From Cognatundibacterium griseum (GTDB taxonomy: Bacteria; Pseudomonadota; Gammaproteobacteria; Burkholderiales; Burkholderiaceae_D): a stretch of DNA of 64,000 nucleotides. The notes beneath the pieces are model-generated. The model searched no databases, was not told where the DNA came from, and saw only the letters and a program-made list of their open reading frames with translations. Where the stretch lies: the NCBI RefSeq assembly GCF_014284195.1, contig NZ_JACOGC010000005.1:124001-188000 (forward strand), given 5' to 3'. This document shows positions 36,230 through 45,204 of this stretch, one piece after another (position 1 is the first letter of the stretch; each line of letters begins with the position of its first letter). The position numbers were made by a program, and so were the translations under genes.

Positions 36230-37357
36230 TTAGGACTGTACAGATTCTGCACAGGGTTTGGCCAGATATCCTGTTACTTCAAGGTTAAAACCTGCCATCG
36301 ACGGCATTTTACGTGGGTTCGCCAGCAATTTCATTTTACCGACCCCGACATCTTTCAGAATCTGCGCACCAATACCGTAATTGCGCAGATCCATCCGGGC
36401 AGCGCGTCCTTGCGGACGGGTTTCCGGCGTATTCAGCGCCTTGAACTGATCAAACATCTGCTCGGCAGTTTCCTCGCAATTCAACAAAACGATGACACCT
36501 GCTTCTGCCGCCTGTACTGCCTGCATCGCAGCGGCAATATTCCAGGAATGTGTTGTCGCCTTGCTTTCGAGCAGGTCAAGAATCGATACCGGCTGATGCA
36601 CCCGCACCAGCACTTCCTGATCGGCAGCTGGCTGACCATGAACCAGTGCCAGATGGGCGGAGCCGCTGGGTTTATCGCGATACACCACAGCCTTGAAACT
36701 GCCGTGCACGGTTTCCATTTCACGCTCGGCAACGCGGTCCACGATGCTTTCGGTCTGACTGCGATAATGAATCAGGTCAGCGATGGTGCCGATCTTGATC
36801 TGGTGCTCCTTCGCAAACTCCATCAGGTCGGGCAGGCGCGCCATGGTGCCATCATCCTTCATGATTTCACAGATCACCGATGCCGGAGTCAGCCCCGCCA
36901 TTTCGGTCAGGTCGCAACCTGCTTCGGTGTGCCCGGCACGCATCAGCACGCCGCCTTTTTGCGCCTTCAGCGGAAAAATATGGCCGGGCTGAACAATGTC
37001 GCTGGCAGTAGTATGTTTGCCAACCGCGACCTGCACTGTACGTGCACGGTCGGCGGCGGAAATACCCGTCGTGACGCCTTCGGCAGCTTCAATCGAGACG
37101 GTGAAATTTGTTCCGAACGAGGTGCCGTTGCGGCTGGTCATCATTGCCAGATTCAGAAGTTCGCAGCGCTCTTCGGTCAGTGTCAGGCAAATCAGGCCGC
37201 GGCCATACTTGGCCATAAAATTAATTGCTTCCGGAGTAACAAATTCCGCAGCCATCACCAGATCGCCTTCGTTTTCACGATCTTCTTCATCAACCAGAAT
37301 CACCATCCGGCCCGCGCGCAGTTCGGCGACAATTTCGAGGGTAGTTGCAATGCTCAT
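36230..37357 (-). CDS. ribBA: 3,4-dihydroxy-2-butanone 4-phosphate synthase with degenerate GTP cyclohydrolase II domain
   Basis: 375 residues from the ATG at 37357 ([20 protein letters not shown]); an upstream frame to 37402 was rejected. The RibB half (1-200) is complete: [38 protein letters not shown] and [19 protein letters not shown], with metal and substrate residues. The RibA-like half (about 205-375) lacks the zinc cysteines: the region that should read C-x10-C-x-C is replaced by [20 protein letters not shown], which contains none. So only dihydroxybutanone phosphate synthase activity is expected. Fusions with an inactive RibA are known in proteobacteria. A true RibA must be elsewhere. 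No FMN riboswitch was seen upstream. Confidence 0.93.
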   Translation of the reverse strand: MSIATTLEIVAELRAGRMVILVDEEDRENEGDLVMAAEFVTPEAINFMAKYGRGLICLTLTEERCELLNLAMMTSRNGTSFGTNFTVSIEAAEGVTTGISAADRARTVQVAVGKHTTASDIVQPGHIFPLKAQKGGVLMRAGHTEAGCDLTEMAGLTPASVICEIMKDDGTMARLPDLMEFAKEHQIKIGTIADLIHYRSQTESIVDRVAEREMETVHGSFKAVVYRDKPSGSAHLALVHGQPAADQEVLVRVHQPVSILDLLESKATTHSWNIAAAMQAVQAAEAGVIVLLNCEETAEQMFDQFKALNTPETRPQGRAARMDLRNYGIGAQILKDVGVGKMKLLANPRKMPSMAGFNLEVTGYLAKPCAESVQS

Positions 37358-37469
37358 AGGGGAAAATCCTGAAGTGGTCTGCTCCGGCATTCGGCGGGGC
37401 ACCAGCTGCTTTTGAAAGAATTCGTTATTTTAAAGGATTTCGCCGCACTCTTCCTGTGCTTTCTGCTGA

Positions 37470-38345
37470 TTAGACGGTTTTTCCTTCAATACGAAAGCGG
37501 CCGCGGGCAATTTCGATCACCTTGCCACCCACCCGGATCTGCTGATCAGCACCGATTTCCAGGTATAAACAACTGGGACGGTGCATCTGCTCACCTTGCC
37601 AGACCCGCAACCGGGCCGGTACGCAACGCTGTTGCGCCAGCCACCAGCCGCCCAGATTGGCGCAGGCGGAACCAGTGGCAGGATCTTCCCCGACGCCACC
37701 ATCAGGACGGGCAAAAAAGTAACGCGCCGTTACCTGCCCGGCAAGCTGATCCTCTGTTTCAGGTGCAAACACATAGACAGTACGACGCCCCAGACTGCTG
37801 ACCGGCCAGTTCCTGAGTAATGCCGCATCCAGTCTGGCGCGCCGGACAGCATCGACAGACTGCACGGCGACCAGCAACTGGTCGGAACCAGTATTCACCC
37901 ACAACGGCTGCGCCAGCAGATCGGCAGAAGTCAATCCCAGCATACGCGCAATCTCTGTGGCCGGAACCGGGCAATCACGGACGATTGGCTGCTGCGGTGC
38001 GGTCAGGCTCCAGATACCATCCTGATATGACAGCGGCACGGTGCCAGCCTTGCACTCCAGCGTCAGGCTCGCCACACCCGCATTCAGCTCGCTGACGACT
38101 TGCCCGGCCCCCAGGCTGGGATGTCCGGCAAACGCCATCTCCGTGCCGGGAGTAAATATCCGGATTCTGGCGCTGGCGATGGATGAAGGCAAAATAAACA
38201 CCGTCTCTGACAAGTTCTGCTGCAAGGCCAGCGCCTGCATTTCCGCGTCCGACAAACCTCGTCCATCTTCGATCACGCACAGGGGATTGCCACCAAAAGT
38301 CGATTCCGCAAACACATTCAGTATCCGGTAAGCATATTCACGCAT
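37470..38345 (-). CDS. PhzF-family isomerase/epimerase-like protein
   Basis: 291 residues with the PhzF two-domain fold: YRILNVFAESTFGGNPLCVI, LALQQNLSETVFILPS (catalytic-type Glu), IRIFTPGTEMAFAGHPSLGA and GGVGEDPATGSACANLGGW (Asp and the phosphate-type loop). PhzF itself isomerises DHHA in phenazine synthesis. Most relatives, and probably this one, have no known substrate, and no phenazine genes are nearby. It lies upstream of ribBA on the same strand, with 112 bases between. Confidence 0.87.
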   Translation of the reverse strand: MREYAYRILNVFAESTFGGNPLCVIEDGRGLSDAEMQALALQQNLSETVFILPSSIASARIRIFTPGTEMAFAGHPSLGAGQVVSELNAGVASLTLECKAGTVPLSYQDGIWSLTAPQQPIVRDCPVPATEIARMLGLTSADLLAQPLWVNTGSDQLLVAVQSVDAVRRARLDAALLRNWPVSSLGRRTVYVFAPETEDQLAGQVTARYFFARPDGGVGEDPATGSACANLGGWWLAQQRCVPARLRVWQGEQMHRPSCLYLEIGADQQIRVGGKVIEIARGRFRIEGKTV

Positions 38346-38390
38346 GACGATCCAATCCGGCCTCCAGCCGTCGCAATTAACAGAAATTCA

Positions 38391-38464
38391 GGGGAGTATA
38401 TCGATAATTAGCCTGATCGTCTTGGAAAAATAAGGCTCTTTAAATATACTCCCCCTGAGTATAT
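38391..38464. repeat. inverted-repeat element with G/C-tract palindrome
   Basis: GGGGAGTATAT (38391-38401) is the inverted copy of ATATACTCCCC (38444-38454). The right end is itself a palindrome: AATATACT-CCCCCTG-AGTATATT (38443-38465), the same design as the site at 17981-18000. It lies 46-120 bases upstream of the PhzF-family start. Either it holds operators (one full site and one half site) for a metal- or formaldehyde-sensing CsoR/RcnR-type repressor, or it is a small mobile repeat. The rest of 38346-38719 holds the C-run at 38533 but no gene I can support. Confidence 0.45.
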
Positions 38465-38532
38465 TGACTTACCATTTCTCCGGATAATCGCGGCGCAGAA
38501 GTTGCGCTGGCGGTATCGTGGGTGTTTCGCAG

Positions 38533-38548
38533 CCCCCCCCCCCCCCCC
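38533..38548. repeat. homopolymer run of 16 C
   Basis: Sixteen consecutive C in an intergenic region, 172 bases upstream of the DUF1272 gene. Such runs are unstable in replication and can act as phase-variation switches when in a promoter; they are also common assembly errors, so the exact length is uncertain. Confidence 0.8.
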
Positions 38549-38719
38549 GAAGTGCAATGATGTGATATAACTTATCTGCCTTCCGGTATTTTCAGGCGCC
38601 AGGCAAAATCATCCTGAACAAGCGGAACGCCGCCAGCAGCACAAGCCACAGGATAAGGCGCAGCAACAACGCCAGAATAGTTTTGCGCTAATTCTTTTTA
38701 CACCCGAGCCATTATTGCC

Positions 38720-39028
38720 ATGCTAGAACTCCGCCCTTGCTGCGAACACTGCGCTGCCGCCCTGCCCGCCAACTCAACCGAAGCACGCATCTGCAGCTTT
38801 GAATGCACCTTTTGTGCCGCATGTGTTGATGAACTGCTGCAAAATGTCTGTCCGAACTGTGGCGGTGGTTTTTCACCCCGTCCGGTTCGTCCTGCGCATC
38901 ATGGAAAAAACGGTAATGATACCCGGCACTATCCGCCATCATCGGTGCGCAAACACCGGCCGGTTGACCTGACCGCACACCGGGAATTAATGGAAAAATT
39001 ACGCCATCTGACTCCCGAAAACCGCTGA
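38720..39028 (+). CDS. DUF1272 cysteine-rich protein
   Basis: 102 residues. The first 60 match DUF1272: MLELRPCCEHCAAALP, ARICSFECTFCAACVDELLQ, NVCPNCGGGFSPRP, with eight cysteines spaced like a zinc ribbon pair. The tail is basic and polar. Function unknown for the family. The ribosome site is weak. The EamA transporter follows 63 bases later and may be cotranscribed. Confidence 0.87.
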   Translation: MLELRPCCEHCAAALPANSTEARICSFECTFCAACVDELLQNVCPNCGGGFSPRPVRPAHHGKNGNDTRHYPPSSVRKHRPVDLTAHRELMEKLRHLTPENR

Positions 39029-39091
39029 ACCCGATCCGCTGCCGCACATGACCGCTTGCTATCCCGCTTTTCCGATTTCAGACTGCCCTCC

Positions 39092-40000
39092 ATGTCAAAC
39101 ACACTGAGTCCGCGCCATTTACTGACTGCCCTGATCGTTGTAAGTTTGTGGGGAATGAACTTTGTCGTCATCAAAATCGGGCTGCGCGGCATTCCACCAT
39201 TTCTGATGGGAGCACTGCGCTTCATATTGGTCGCATTTCCAGCAATCCTGTTTTTGCCACGCCCCAAAGTCCCGGCCAGACTGTTGATTGCCTACGCACT
39301 GACCATCAGTCTGGGTCAGTTTGCTTTTTTGTTTTCAGCAATGGCGGTCGGTATGCCGGCCGGTCTTTCTTCTCTGGTGTTGCAGGCGCAGGCTTTTTTT
39401 ACCGTCGGCATCTCGGCTCTGGTTTTTGGCGACAAACTGCGGGCAAGCAATCTTGCCGGCATGGTGATTGCCAGTATCGGTCTGATCCTGCTTGGCAGCG
39501 CCAGCATTGCCAGCTCGGCCGGACAAGTCACACTGGCAGGCTTCATGCTCACGATTTGCGCAGCACTTTCCTGGGCCTGCGGCAATGTCATCAATAAGAA
39601 AATCGGACCAACTGCCGTGCTCAGCCTGGTGTCATGGAGCGCACTGGTGCCGATCGTGCCGTTTATCCTATTGTCGCTCTGGTTTGAAGGCAGCACGCTG
39701 ATTTTGTCCAGCCTGCGCAACATGAGTCTGCCGTCAGCATTGACAATCGTCTATCTGGCACTGGCCGCTACGCTGATTGGCTACACTTTGTGGGGACGTC
39801 TGCTCTCAAGTCTGCCGACACATCTGGTGGCACCGCTGACGCTGATGGTGCCGGTTATCGGACTGACTGCAGCCTGGGTATTGCTGGGGGAGGCGCTGAA
39901 ACCATTGCAGATTACCGGGGCCGCCATTGTCATGGGCGGATTGCTGGTCAATGTGTTCGGAACCCGGTTTTGGTCGGCGCTGCGGCAGCGTTTTAACTGA
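39092..40000 (+). CDS. EamA/DMT-family transporter
   Basis: 302 residues with about ten membrane helices in two EamA repeats (first MSNTLSPRHLLTALIVVSLW and GMNFVVIKIGLRGIPPFLMG; second TLAGFMLTICAALSWACGNV and later LLGEALKPLQITGAAIVMGG). The family exports amino-acid metabolites and other small molecules; this one resembles the O-acetylserine/cysteine exporter EamA (YdeD), but the substrate cannot be fixed. I chose the ATG at 39092; a TTG at 39056 is an alternative. Both have poor ribosome sites. Confidence 0.88.
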   Translation: MSNTLSPRHLLTALIVVSLWGMNFVVIKIGLRGIPPFLMGALRFILVAFPAILFLPRPKVPARLLIAYALTISLGQFAFLFSAMAVGMPAGLSSLVLQAQAFFTVGISALVFGDKLRASNLAGMVIASIGLILLGSASIASSAGQVTLAGFMLTICAALSWACGNVINKKIGPTAVLSLVSWSALVPIVPFILLSLWFEGSTLILSSLRNMSLPSALTIVYLALAATLIGYTLWGRLLSSLPTHLVAPLTLMVPVIGLTAAWVLLGEALKPLQITGAAIVMGGLLVNVFGTRFWSALRQRFN

Positions 40001-40065
40001 TGCGGCAAACGGTACAATAAAAACCACCGTAAAACCACCGCTTGCGACGCATCCGCCGGATTCCA

Positions 40066-40091
40066 ATGAAAGCTGCACCACAACGTGCAGC
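40066..40091 (-). terminator. probable terminator of thrC
   Basis: Hairpin GCTGCAC (40072-40078) / GTGCAGC (40085-40091) with a 6-base loop; on the minus strand the stem is followed by TTTCATT. It lies 11 bases past the thrC stop and may also serve the convergent EamA gene. Confidence 0.6.
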
Positions 40092-40101
40092 CTGCTGCTT
40101 T

Positions 40102-41562
40102 TTATAGCCCGGTATTGCTGGCGATATAAGCCTTCATCTGCTCGACATTTGCCGGCATCACGACGAAGCGCTGCGGCAGTGTCTCGATGTTTTCAAAACC
40201 TGCAGGGCGTTGCGCATCCCGCCCCAGCGCTTCGCGGATGGTTTCATTGAATTTGGCGGGCAACGCGGTTTCCAGTACGATCATTGGCACACCAGGCTCC
40301 AGATGCTCCAGCGCAACCTTAATACCATCGGCGGTATGGGTATCAATCGTAATGCCATATTTCTGCTCTGCATAACGGATGGTTTGCAGGCGGTTGGCAT
40401 GCACCGATTTACCTGATTCAAAACCGAAACGTGCAACCTTCGCAAACTCATCGCCATCGCTGCCCGGCTTGCCAGACAAATCAAAGCCACCTTCGGTTTC
40501 CACTTTGCGGAACAGCGCGGCCACGCGCACGCTGTCACCATCCAGCAAATCAAATATGAAACGTTCGAAATTCGACGCTTTGGAAATATCCATCGATGGG
40601 CTGGTTGTATGCCAGGTTTCAGCCGACTTGCGAACACGGTACACACCCGTGCGGAAAAACTCGTCCAGCACATCATTTTCATTGGTGGCCACGACCAGCT
40701 TATGAATCGGCACCCCCATCATGCGGGCGATATGCCCGGCGCATATATTGCCGAAATTTCCGGAGGGAACAGTGAATGACACCTTCTGGCCGTTACTGGT
40801 GGTCGCACTCAGATAGCCGCGGATGTAGTACACCACCTGCGCCACGACGCGCGCCCAGTTAATCGAATTGACAGTACCAATTTTCTGGCGTTGCTTAAAT
40901 TCCAGATCATTGGATACTGCCTTCACCATGTCCTGGCAATCATCAAATACGCCTTCCACCGCGATATTAAAAATATTCGGGTCTTGCAGACTGAACATCT
41001 GGGCAGTCTGGAATGCGCTCATTTTACGGTGTGGCGACAACATGAAGACACGGATGCCTTTTTTGCCGCGCATCGCATATTCGGCGGCGCTGCCAGTATC
41101 GCCGGAAGTCGCGCCGAAAATATTCAGCTCGGCATGCTGCTTTGCCAGTGTGTATTCAAACAGATTACCCAGCAACTGCATTGCCATGTCTTTAAATGCC
41201 AGTGTCGGGCCATTCGACAGCGCCTGCAATATTAGCTTACCGCCATGATCGTCCTGCAATACCCGCAATGGCGTAATCTGCGCTGGATCTTCATCTTTTC
41301 TGGCATTGCAATAGACGTCTGCGGTGTAAGTACGTTCGACGATCGATTTCAGATCAGCCTCAGGAATATCCGTCGCAAATTTTTTCAGCACTTCAAATGC
41401 CAGTTGCGCATACGACAGGCCACGCCAGGTATTGAGCTCATCCGCACTGATCTGAGGATAACTGACCGGCAGGTAAAGACCACCGTCCGGCGCCAGCCCT
41501 CCCAGCAGGATTTCAGAGAAATTTTGTGATGCGGTATGCCCGCGTGTTGAAGCGTATTGCAT
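40102..41562 (-). CDS. thrC: threonine synthase
   Basis: PLP enzyme converting O-phosphohomoserine to threonine. 486 residues of the long (fungal/proteobacterial) type: YASTRGHTASQNFSEILLGG, NGPTLAFKDMAMQLLGNLFE (PLP Lys), NIFGATSGDTGSAAEYAMRG, NSINWARVVAQVVYYIRGYL, FTVPSGNFGNICAGHIARMM. In Burkholderiales thrC usually follows hom; here fdhD lies upstream, separated by 107 bases, and hom is not in the window. It makes the threonine that kbl and the dehydrogenase at 47146 would degrade. Confidence 0.97.
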   Translation of the reverse strand: MQYASTRGHTASQNFSEILLGGLAPDGGLYLPVSYPQISADELNTWRGLSYAQLAFEVLKKFATDIPEADLKSIVERTYTADVYCNARKDEDPAQITPLRVLQDDHGGKLILQALSNGPTLAFKDMAMQLLGNLFEYTLAKQHAELNIFGATSGDTGSAAEYAMRGKKGIRVFMLSPHRKMSAFQTAQMFSLQDPNIFNIAVEGVFDDCQDMVKAVSNDLEFKQRQKIGTVNSINWARVVAQVVYYIRGYLSATTSNGQKVSFTVPSGNFGNICAGHIARMMGVPIHKLVVATNENDVLDEFFRTGVYRVRKSAETWHTTSPSMDISKASNFERFIFDLLDGDSVRVAALFRKVETEGGFDLSGKPGSDGDEFAKVARFGFESGKSVHANRLQTIRYAEQKYGITIDTHTADGIKVALEHLEPGVPMIVLETALPAKFNETIREALGRDAQRPAGFENIETLPQRFVVMPANVEQMKAYIASNTGL

Positions 41563-41669
41563 AGAATGACAAAAATACGTTGAGATGTTGGACGAAAATT
41601 TCTCCCATTATATCGCCCTTAACCTCTCAGACCCACGCAAATTTGGCGACAGTGCCTTCAGTTCGCATT

Positions 41670-42560
41670 TCATTCGGTCAAAATTCGTTCCGGATGGGTG
41701 TAAACCACAAAGCCGGTTTCCCTGGCAAAACCAATCAGGCAGACACCCGCCTGTGCCGCGCTGTCGATCGCCAGCGAAGTCGGCGCAGAGACTGTGGCCA
41801 GCAAACCGATACCGGCGCGCGCTGTTTTCTGCACCAGCTCAAAACTGGCACGGCTGCTCATGAGAACGAATCCGCCCGCTTCGTTACGGATTACAGAAAG
41901 CGTACTCAGTGCGCCAATGAGCTTATCAAGCGCATTATGCCGCCCCACGTCCTCCCGCAGCAGCACGATTTCACCATCCGGATTGACCCACGCAGCCGCA
42001 TGCATCGCACCGGTCTGCGCATTCAAGGGTTGCCGTTCTGTCAGCTGCTGCAAAGCTCGCGCCAAAGCAGTAGGATAAAGACGAATCGCACCAGAAACCG
42101 GCGGTAACTGCAACTCCAGCGCACGCAGACTCTGCACACCGCACAAGCCACAACCCGTGGTGCCGGCCAGGCTGCGACGCCTTTCCTTGAGGCGCATAAA
42201 ACAGGCAGACGCTATCTGAATCCGCAATTCAATTCCCTGGCTGCCTGGCTGGCGCACCATCTCCACATCGTAAATTTGCGCCGGGTGGTCTACGATTTTT
42301 TCAGCCATACTGAAACCGCGTGCAAAATCCATCAGATCAGCCGGGGTTGCCATCATCACAGCATGGGAAATACCGTTGTAGACCAGCGCAACCGGCAGCT
42401 CTGCCGCCACCGTGTCTGTTACTTGCGATACCGATAAGCCATCAGGCAGATGGCGAACAACATCGGCCAGAACCACGGCATCCTGCTGTCGCACCGTTTC
42501 CGTGATGCGCTCAGATTCCGGAGCTATACGTTGCGGATACAAAGGCTTTATTTTTTCCAT
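41670..42560 (-). CDS. fdhD: sulfur carrier protein FdhD
   Basis: Needed to give molybdenum formate-dehydrogenase-type enzymes their terminal sulfur ligand, taking sulfur from IscS. 296 residues from the ATG at 42560; a start at 42575 is possible, but ggggc lies at ribosome-site distance from 42560. The flexible cysteine loop is GTTGCGLCGVQSL (Cys137, Cys140); also LVYNGISHAVMMATPADLMD, TGAMHAAAWVNPDGEI and REDVGRHNALDKLIGA. It overlaps the small gene upstream and is the third gene of the molybdoenzyme operon. Confidence 0.95.
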   Translation of the reverse strand: MEKIKPLYPQRIAPESERITETVRQQDAVVLADVVRHLPDGLSVSQVTDTVAAELPVALVYNGISHAVMMATPADLMDFARGFSMAEKIVDHPAQIYDVEMVRQPGSQGIELRIQIASACFMRLKERRRSLAGTTGCGLCGVQSLRALELQLPPVSGAIRLYPTALARALQQLTERQPLNAQTGAMHAAAWVNPDGEIVLLREDVGRHNALDKLIGALSTLSVIRNEAGGFVLMSSRASFELVQKTARAGIGLLATVSAPTSLAIDSAAQAGVCLIGFARETGFVVYTHPERILTE

Positions 42561-42856
42561 GCACTGCCCCTGCATGCCGCGCGACCTGCAGCTGTGAGAC
42601 TGATCAGCAGACGTTCCCCCACCTGCTCAGACTGTACCCAGCCCGGACCTGTCTGCCCTGCGATCTCGCAGCTTCCCAGACTGGCCAGCACACGCAGCAG
42701 ACTGCTTTGCCTGACCTGCAACCGTTTACACAGCCACGCCGCCGAGACTGGCGCAGTTTGCCCGATCAGTTCAGACAGCATTCTGTCTGCCAGCTGCATG
42801 CCAGAATTTGCTACAGGCTGCGCTAATGCTTCAGCGTCCATGCCACTATCCATCAT
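42548..42856 (-). CDS. small winged-helix-like protein of the formate-dehydrogenase-like operon
   Basis: 102 residues, not assigned to a named family. The sequence QTAPVSAAWLCKRLQVRQSS through LLRVLASLGSCEIAGQTG looks like a winged-helix DNA-binding fold: recognition helix in the RQSSLLRVLASLG part, with a wing-like WVQSEQVGERLLISLT. It starts on the stop codon of the molybdoenzyme gene (ATGA-type) and overlaps fdhD by 13 bases, so it belongs to the operon. It could be a regulator or an accessory protein. Confidence 0.6.
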   Translation of the reverse strand: MMDSGMDAEALAQPVANSGMQLADRMLSELIGQTAPVSAAWLCKRLQVRQSSLLRVLASLGSCEIAGQTGPGWVQSEQVGERLLISLTAAGRAACRGSAWKK

Positions 42857-45165
42857 GTGTCTTGCCCTGCATCCTGATGCGGGAAAATAATGACCGGGAT
42901 GGATTTTGAAGTCGGCGTGTCCGCATGATCAGCCACACTGGATAAAGGTACCAGCCCGTTTGTTTCCGGAAAATATGCGGCCAGACAGCCGCGCGGAATC
43001 TGATAAGCCACCAGCATAAACCTGCATGCCTTCCGCTCCACACCATCATCGCTCAGACTTTGCAGATCAACCCAGTCGCCAGCCTGCATGGACAGCATCG
43101 CAATATCATCGGCATGCATGAACAGGACGCGGCGCTCGCCAAAGACACCGCGGTAACGATCATTCAATCCATAGATGGTCGTATTGTACTGATCGTGAGA
43201 ACGGATCGTCGCCAGATTAAATACTGGCGCCGCATTTTGCTGTCGTGCACGGTGTATCGGCAAATCAGCCGGGATCGCATGGGCAAAAAAATTCGCCTTA
43301 CCGCTCGCAGTCTGCCATTCCCGCTCTGCAGCAGTATTTCTGAGACGAAAACCACCGGGAATTTTGACGCGCTGGTTAAAATCAGAAAAATCCTCAAACA
43401 CGGCTGCAATCTTGTCGCGGATGCGGTCGTAATCGGCCACCAGTCCCAGCCAGTCGGTCTGACTGCGCTGCTGCAATGTCGCCTGAGCAAGGCGTGCAAC
43501 GATCATCGGCTCCGACAACAATTCCGGTGATGCCGGCGGATTAATCCCGGAAGACAGATGCACCATGCTCATGGAGTCTTCTACCGTGACGGCTTGCGGT
43601 CCGGTGGCCTGTACATCAATCTCGGTTCGCCCCAGACAAGGCAGAATCAGCGCCTCGCGACCGCAGATCAGATGACTGCGATTGAGCTTGGTTGCCACAT
43701 GCACCGTCAGACCGCAATTCTGCAAGGCGCGATGCGTCAATGCCGTATCCGGGGTGGCGGTTGCAAAATTCCCGCCCATGGCAAAAAACACCTTACCCGG
43801 CATATCCAGCATGGCGCGAATCGCGTCGACCGTACCCAGCCCGGGCTGTTGAGGTGGTTTGAACTGGAATACCCGCCCCAGGCGCTGCAGAAATGCCGGC
43901 GACGGCTTCTCGTTAATGCCCATGGTACGGTCGCCCTGCACATTACTGTGCCCGCGTACCGGACACGGCCCGGCACCGGGGCGGCCGATATGCCCCCTCA
44001 GCAAGAGCAGATTCAGGATCATCTGTATCGTGGCAACCGACTGCTTATGCTGTGTTATACCCATACCCCAGCAGGCAATCACATTCTTTGCCTGCAGATA
44101 AGTCTGCGCCACGCGTCCTAACTGTAATCGCTGCAAGCCGGATTCCTGTTCAATACGCTCCCACGGCTCATTCAGCACATCGGCAGAAAACGCTTCAAAA
44201 TTCGCCGTATGCTCACGGATAAACGATACATCAATCAACCGTTCCCGCCCTGCCTGCTGTGCCAGCAGATCACTCTCCAGCACATATTTGATGATGCCCT
44301 TAACAGCGGCCAGATCACCGCCGATCTTCAGTTGCAGATAGTCTGATGAAATTTCCGTAGCAGCACCGCTCAGCATTTCCCGCATATCCTGCGGATTCTG
44401 GAATTTTTCCAGACCGCGTTCACGCAGCGGATTAAAGGAAACAATCGCTGCACCGCGTTTTGCAGCAGCCCTTAATTCACCCAGCATACGCGGATGATTG
44501 GTACCGGGATTTTGTCCAAAAATGAGAATCGCATCTGCCTCCTGAAAATCGGAAAGCTGCACTGTGCCCTTACCCACTCCGATCGCTGCCTTCATTGCCA
44601 CACCGGATGGCTCATGGCACATATTCGAGCAGTCAGGGAAGTTATTGGTACCGAATTCCCGCACAAAAAGCTGGTACAGAAACGCCGCCTCGTTGCTGGT
44701 GCGGCCAGAGGTATAAAAAATCGCGTCATCCGGCGTCACCAGTGCATTCAGATGCAGCGCAATCAGCTGAAATACCAGCTCCCAGGAAACCGGCAGATAG
44801 CGGTCGCTTGCCCTGTCATATTGCATGGGATGCGTCAGACGTCCCTGTGCCTCCAGCCAGTGATCGCTTTGTCGCAGCAGCTCGCTGACGGTGTATTTCG
44901 AAAACAAGTCCGGCGTTGCGCGACTGGCAGTCGATTCGGCCGCGACGGCTTTGGCGCCGTTTTCACAAAACTCAAATGTGGAAGTATGATCCGCGTCCGG
45001 CCAGGCGCAACCTGGACAATCAAATCCATCCGGTTGATTGGCGGACAACAGGGTGCGCGCACCTTTCAAAGGATTTCCCTGTTCCAGAATCTGTTGCGCC
45101 ACGCTTTTCAGAGCACCCCATCCGCCGGCAGGTTGCCTGTACAGCTGTATTGTTTTTTTACTCAT
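42853..45165 (-). CDS. FdhF/YdeP-family molybdopterin oxidoreductase
   Basis: 770 residues. The N-terminal Cys region (GFDCPGCAWPDADH) is the YdeP-type cluster site. The molybdopterin domain carries YTSGRTSNEAAFLYQLFVRE, NNFPDCSNMCHEPSGVAM, GQNPGTNHPRMLGELRAAA, and LLLLRGHIGRPGAGPCPVRG followed by HSNVQGDRTMG. The C-terminal MoCo_bis-type domain begins NLATIRSHDQYNTTIYGLND. The cysteine in SNMCHEP is a candidate Mo ligand. Substrate unproven: YdeP is linked to acid resistance, others to formate. fdhD in the same operon supports a sulfurated Mo enzyme. Confidence 0.92.
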   Translation of the reverse strand: MSKKTIQLYRQPAGGWGALKSVAQQILEQGNPLKGARTLLSANQPDGFDCPGCAWPDADHTSTFEFCENGAKAVAAESTASRATPDLFSKYTVSELLRQSDHWLEAQGRLTHPMQYDRASDRYLPVSWELVFQLIALHLNALVTPDDAIFYTSGRTSNEAAFLYQLFVREFGTNNFPDCSNMCHEPSGVAMKAAIGVGKGTVQLSDFQEADAILIFGQNPGTNHPRMLGELRAAAKRGAAIVSFNPLRERGLEKFQNPQDMREMLSGAATEISSDYLQLKIGGDLAAVKGIIKYVLESDLLAQQAGRERLIDVSFIREHTANFEAFSADVLNEPWERIEQESGLQRLQLGRVAQTYLQAKNVIACWGMGITQHKQSVATIQMILNLLLLRGHIGRPGAGPCPVRGHSNVQGDRTMGINEKPSPAFLQRLGRVFQFKPPQQPGLGTVDAIRAMLDMPGKVFFAMGGNFATATPDTALTHRALQNCGLTVHVATKLNRSHLICGREALILPCLGRTEIDVQATGPQAVTVEDSMSMVHLSSGINPPASPELLSEPMIVARLAQATLQQRSQTDWLGLVADYDRIRDKIAAVFEDFSDFNQRVKIPGGFRLRNTAAEREWQTASGKANFFAHAIPADLPIHRARQQNAAPVFNLATIRSHDQYNTTIYGLNDRYRGVFGERRVLFMHADDIAMLSMQAGDWVDLQSLSDDGVERKACRFMLVAYQIPRGCLAAYFPETNGLVPLSSVADHADTPTSKSIPVIIFPHQDAGQDT

Positions 45166-45204
45166 CCACTACCCTGTCTGGATTCTCTCTGCTGGATTAA
45201 TCTG

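Noticed and set aside
36188-37372. 394-codon plus-strand ORF
   Set aside because: Exact antisense shadow of ribBA, rich in His and Gln; the minus strand carries the conserved RibB motifs.
37358-37469. Search for an FMN riboswitch upstream of ribBA
   Set aside because: None of the conserved RFN blocks was found here or upstream of ribH.
38600-38690. Hydrophobic minus-strand frame in the DUF1272 upstream region
   Set aside because: No ATG or GTG and no ribosome site; an upstream stop lies close by.
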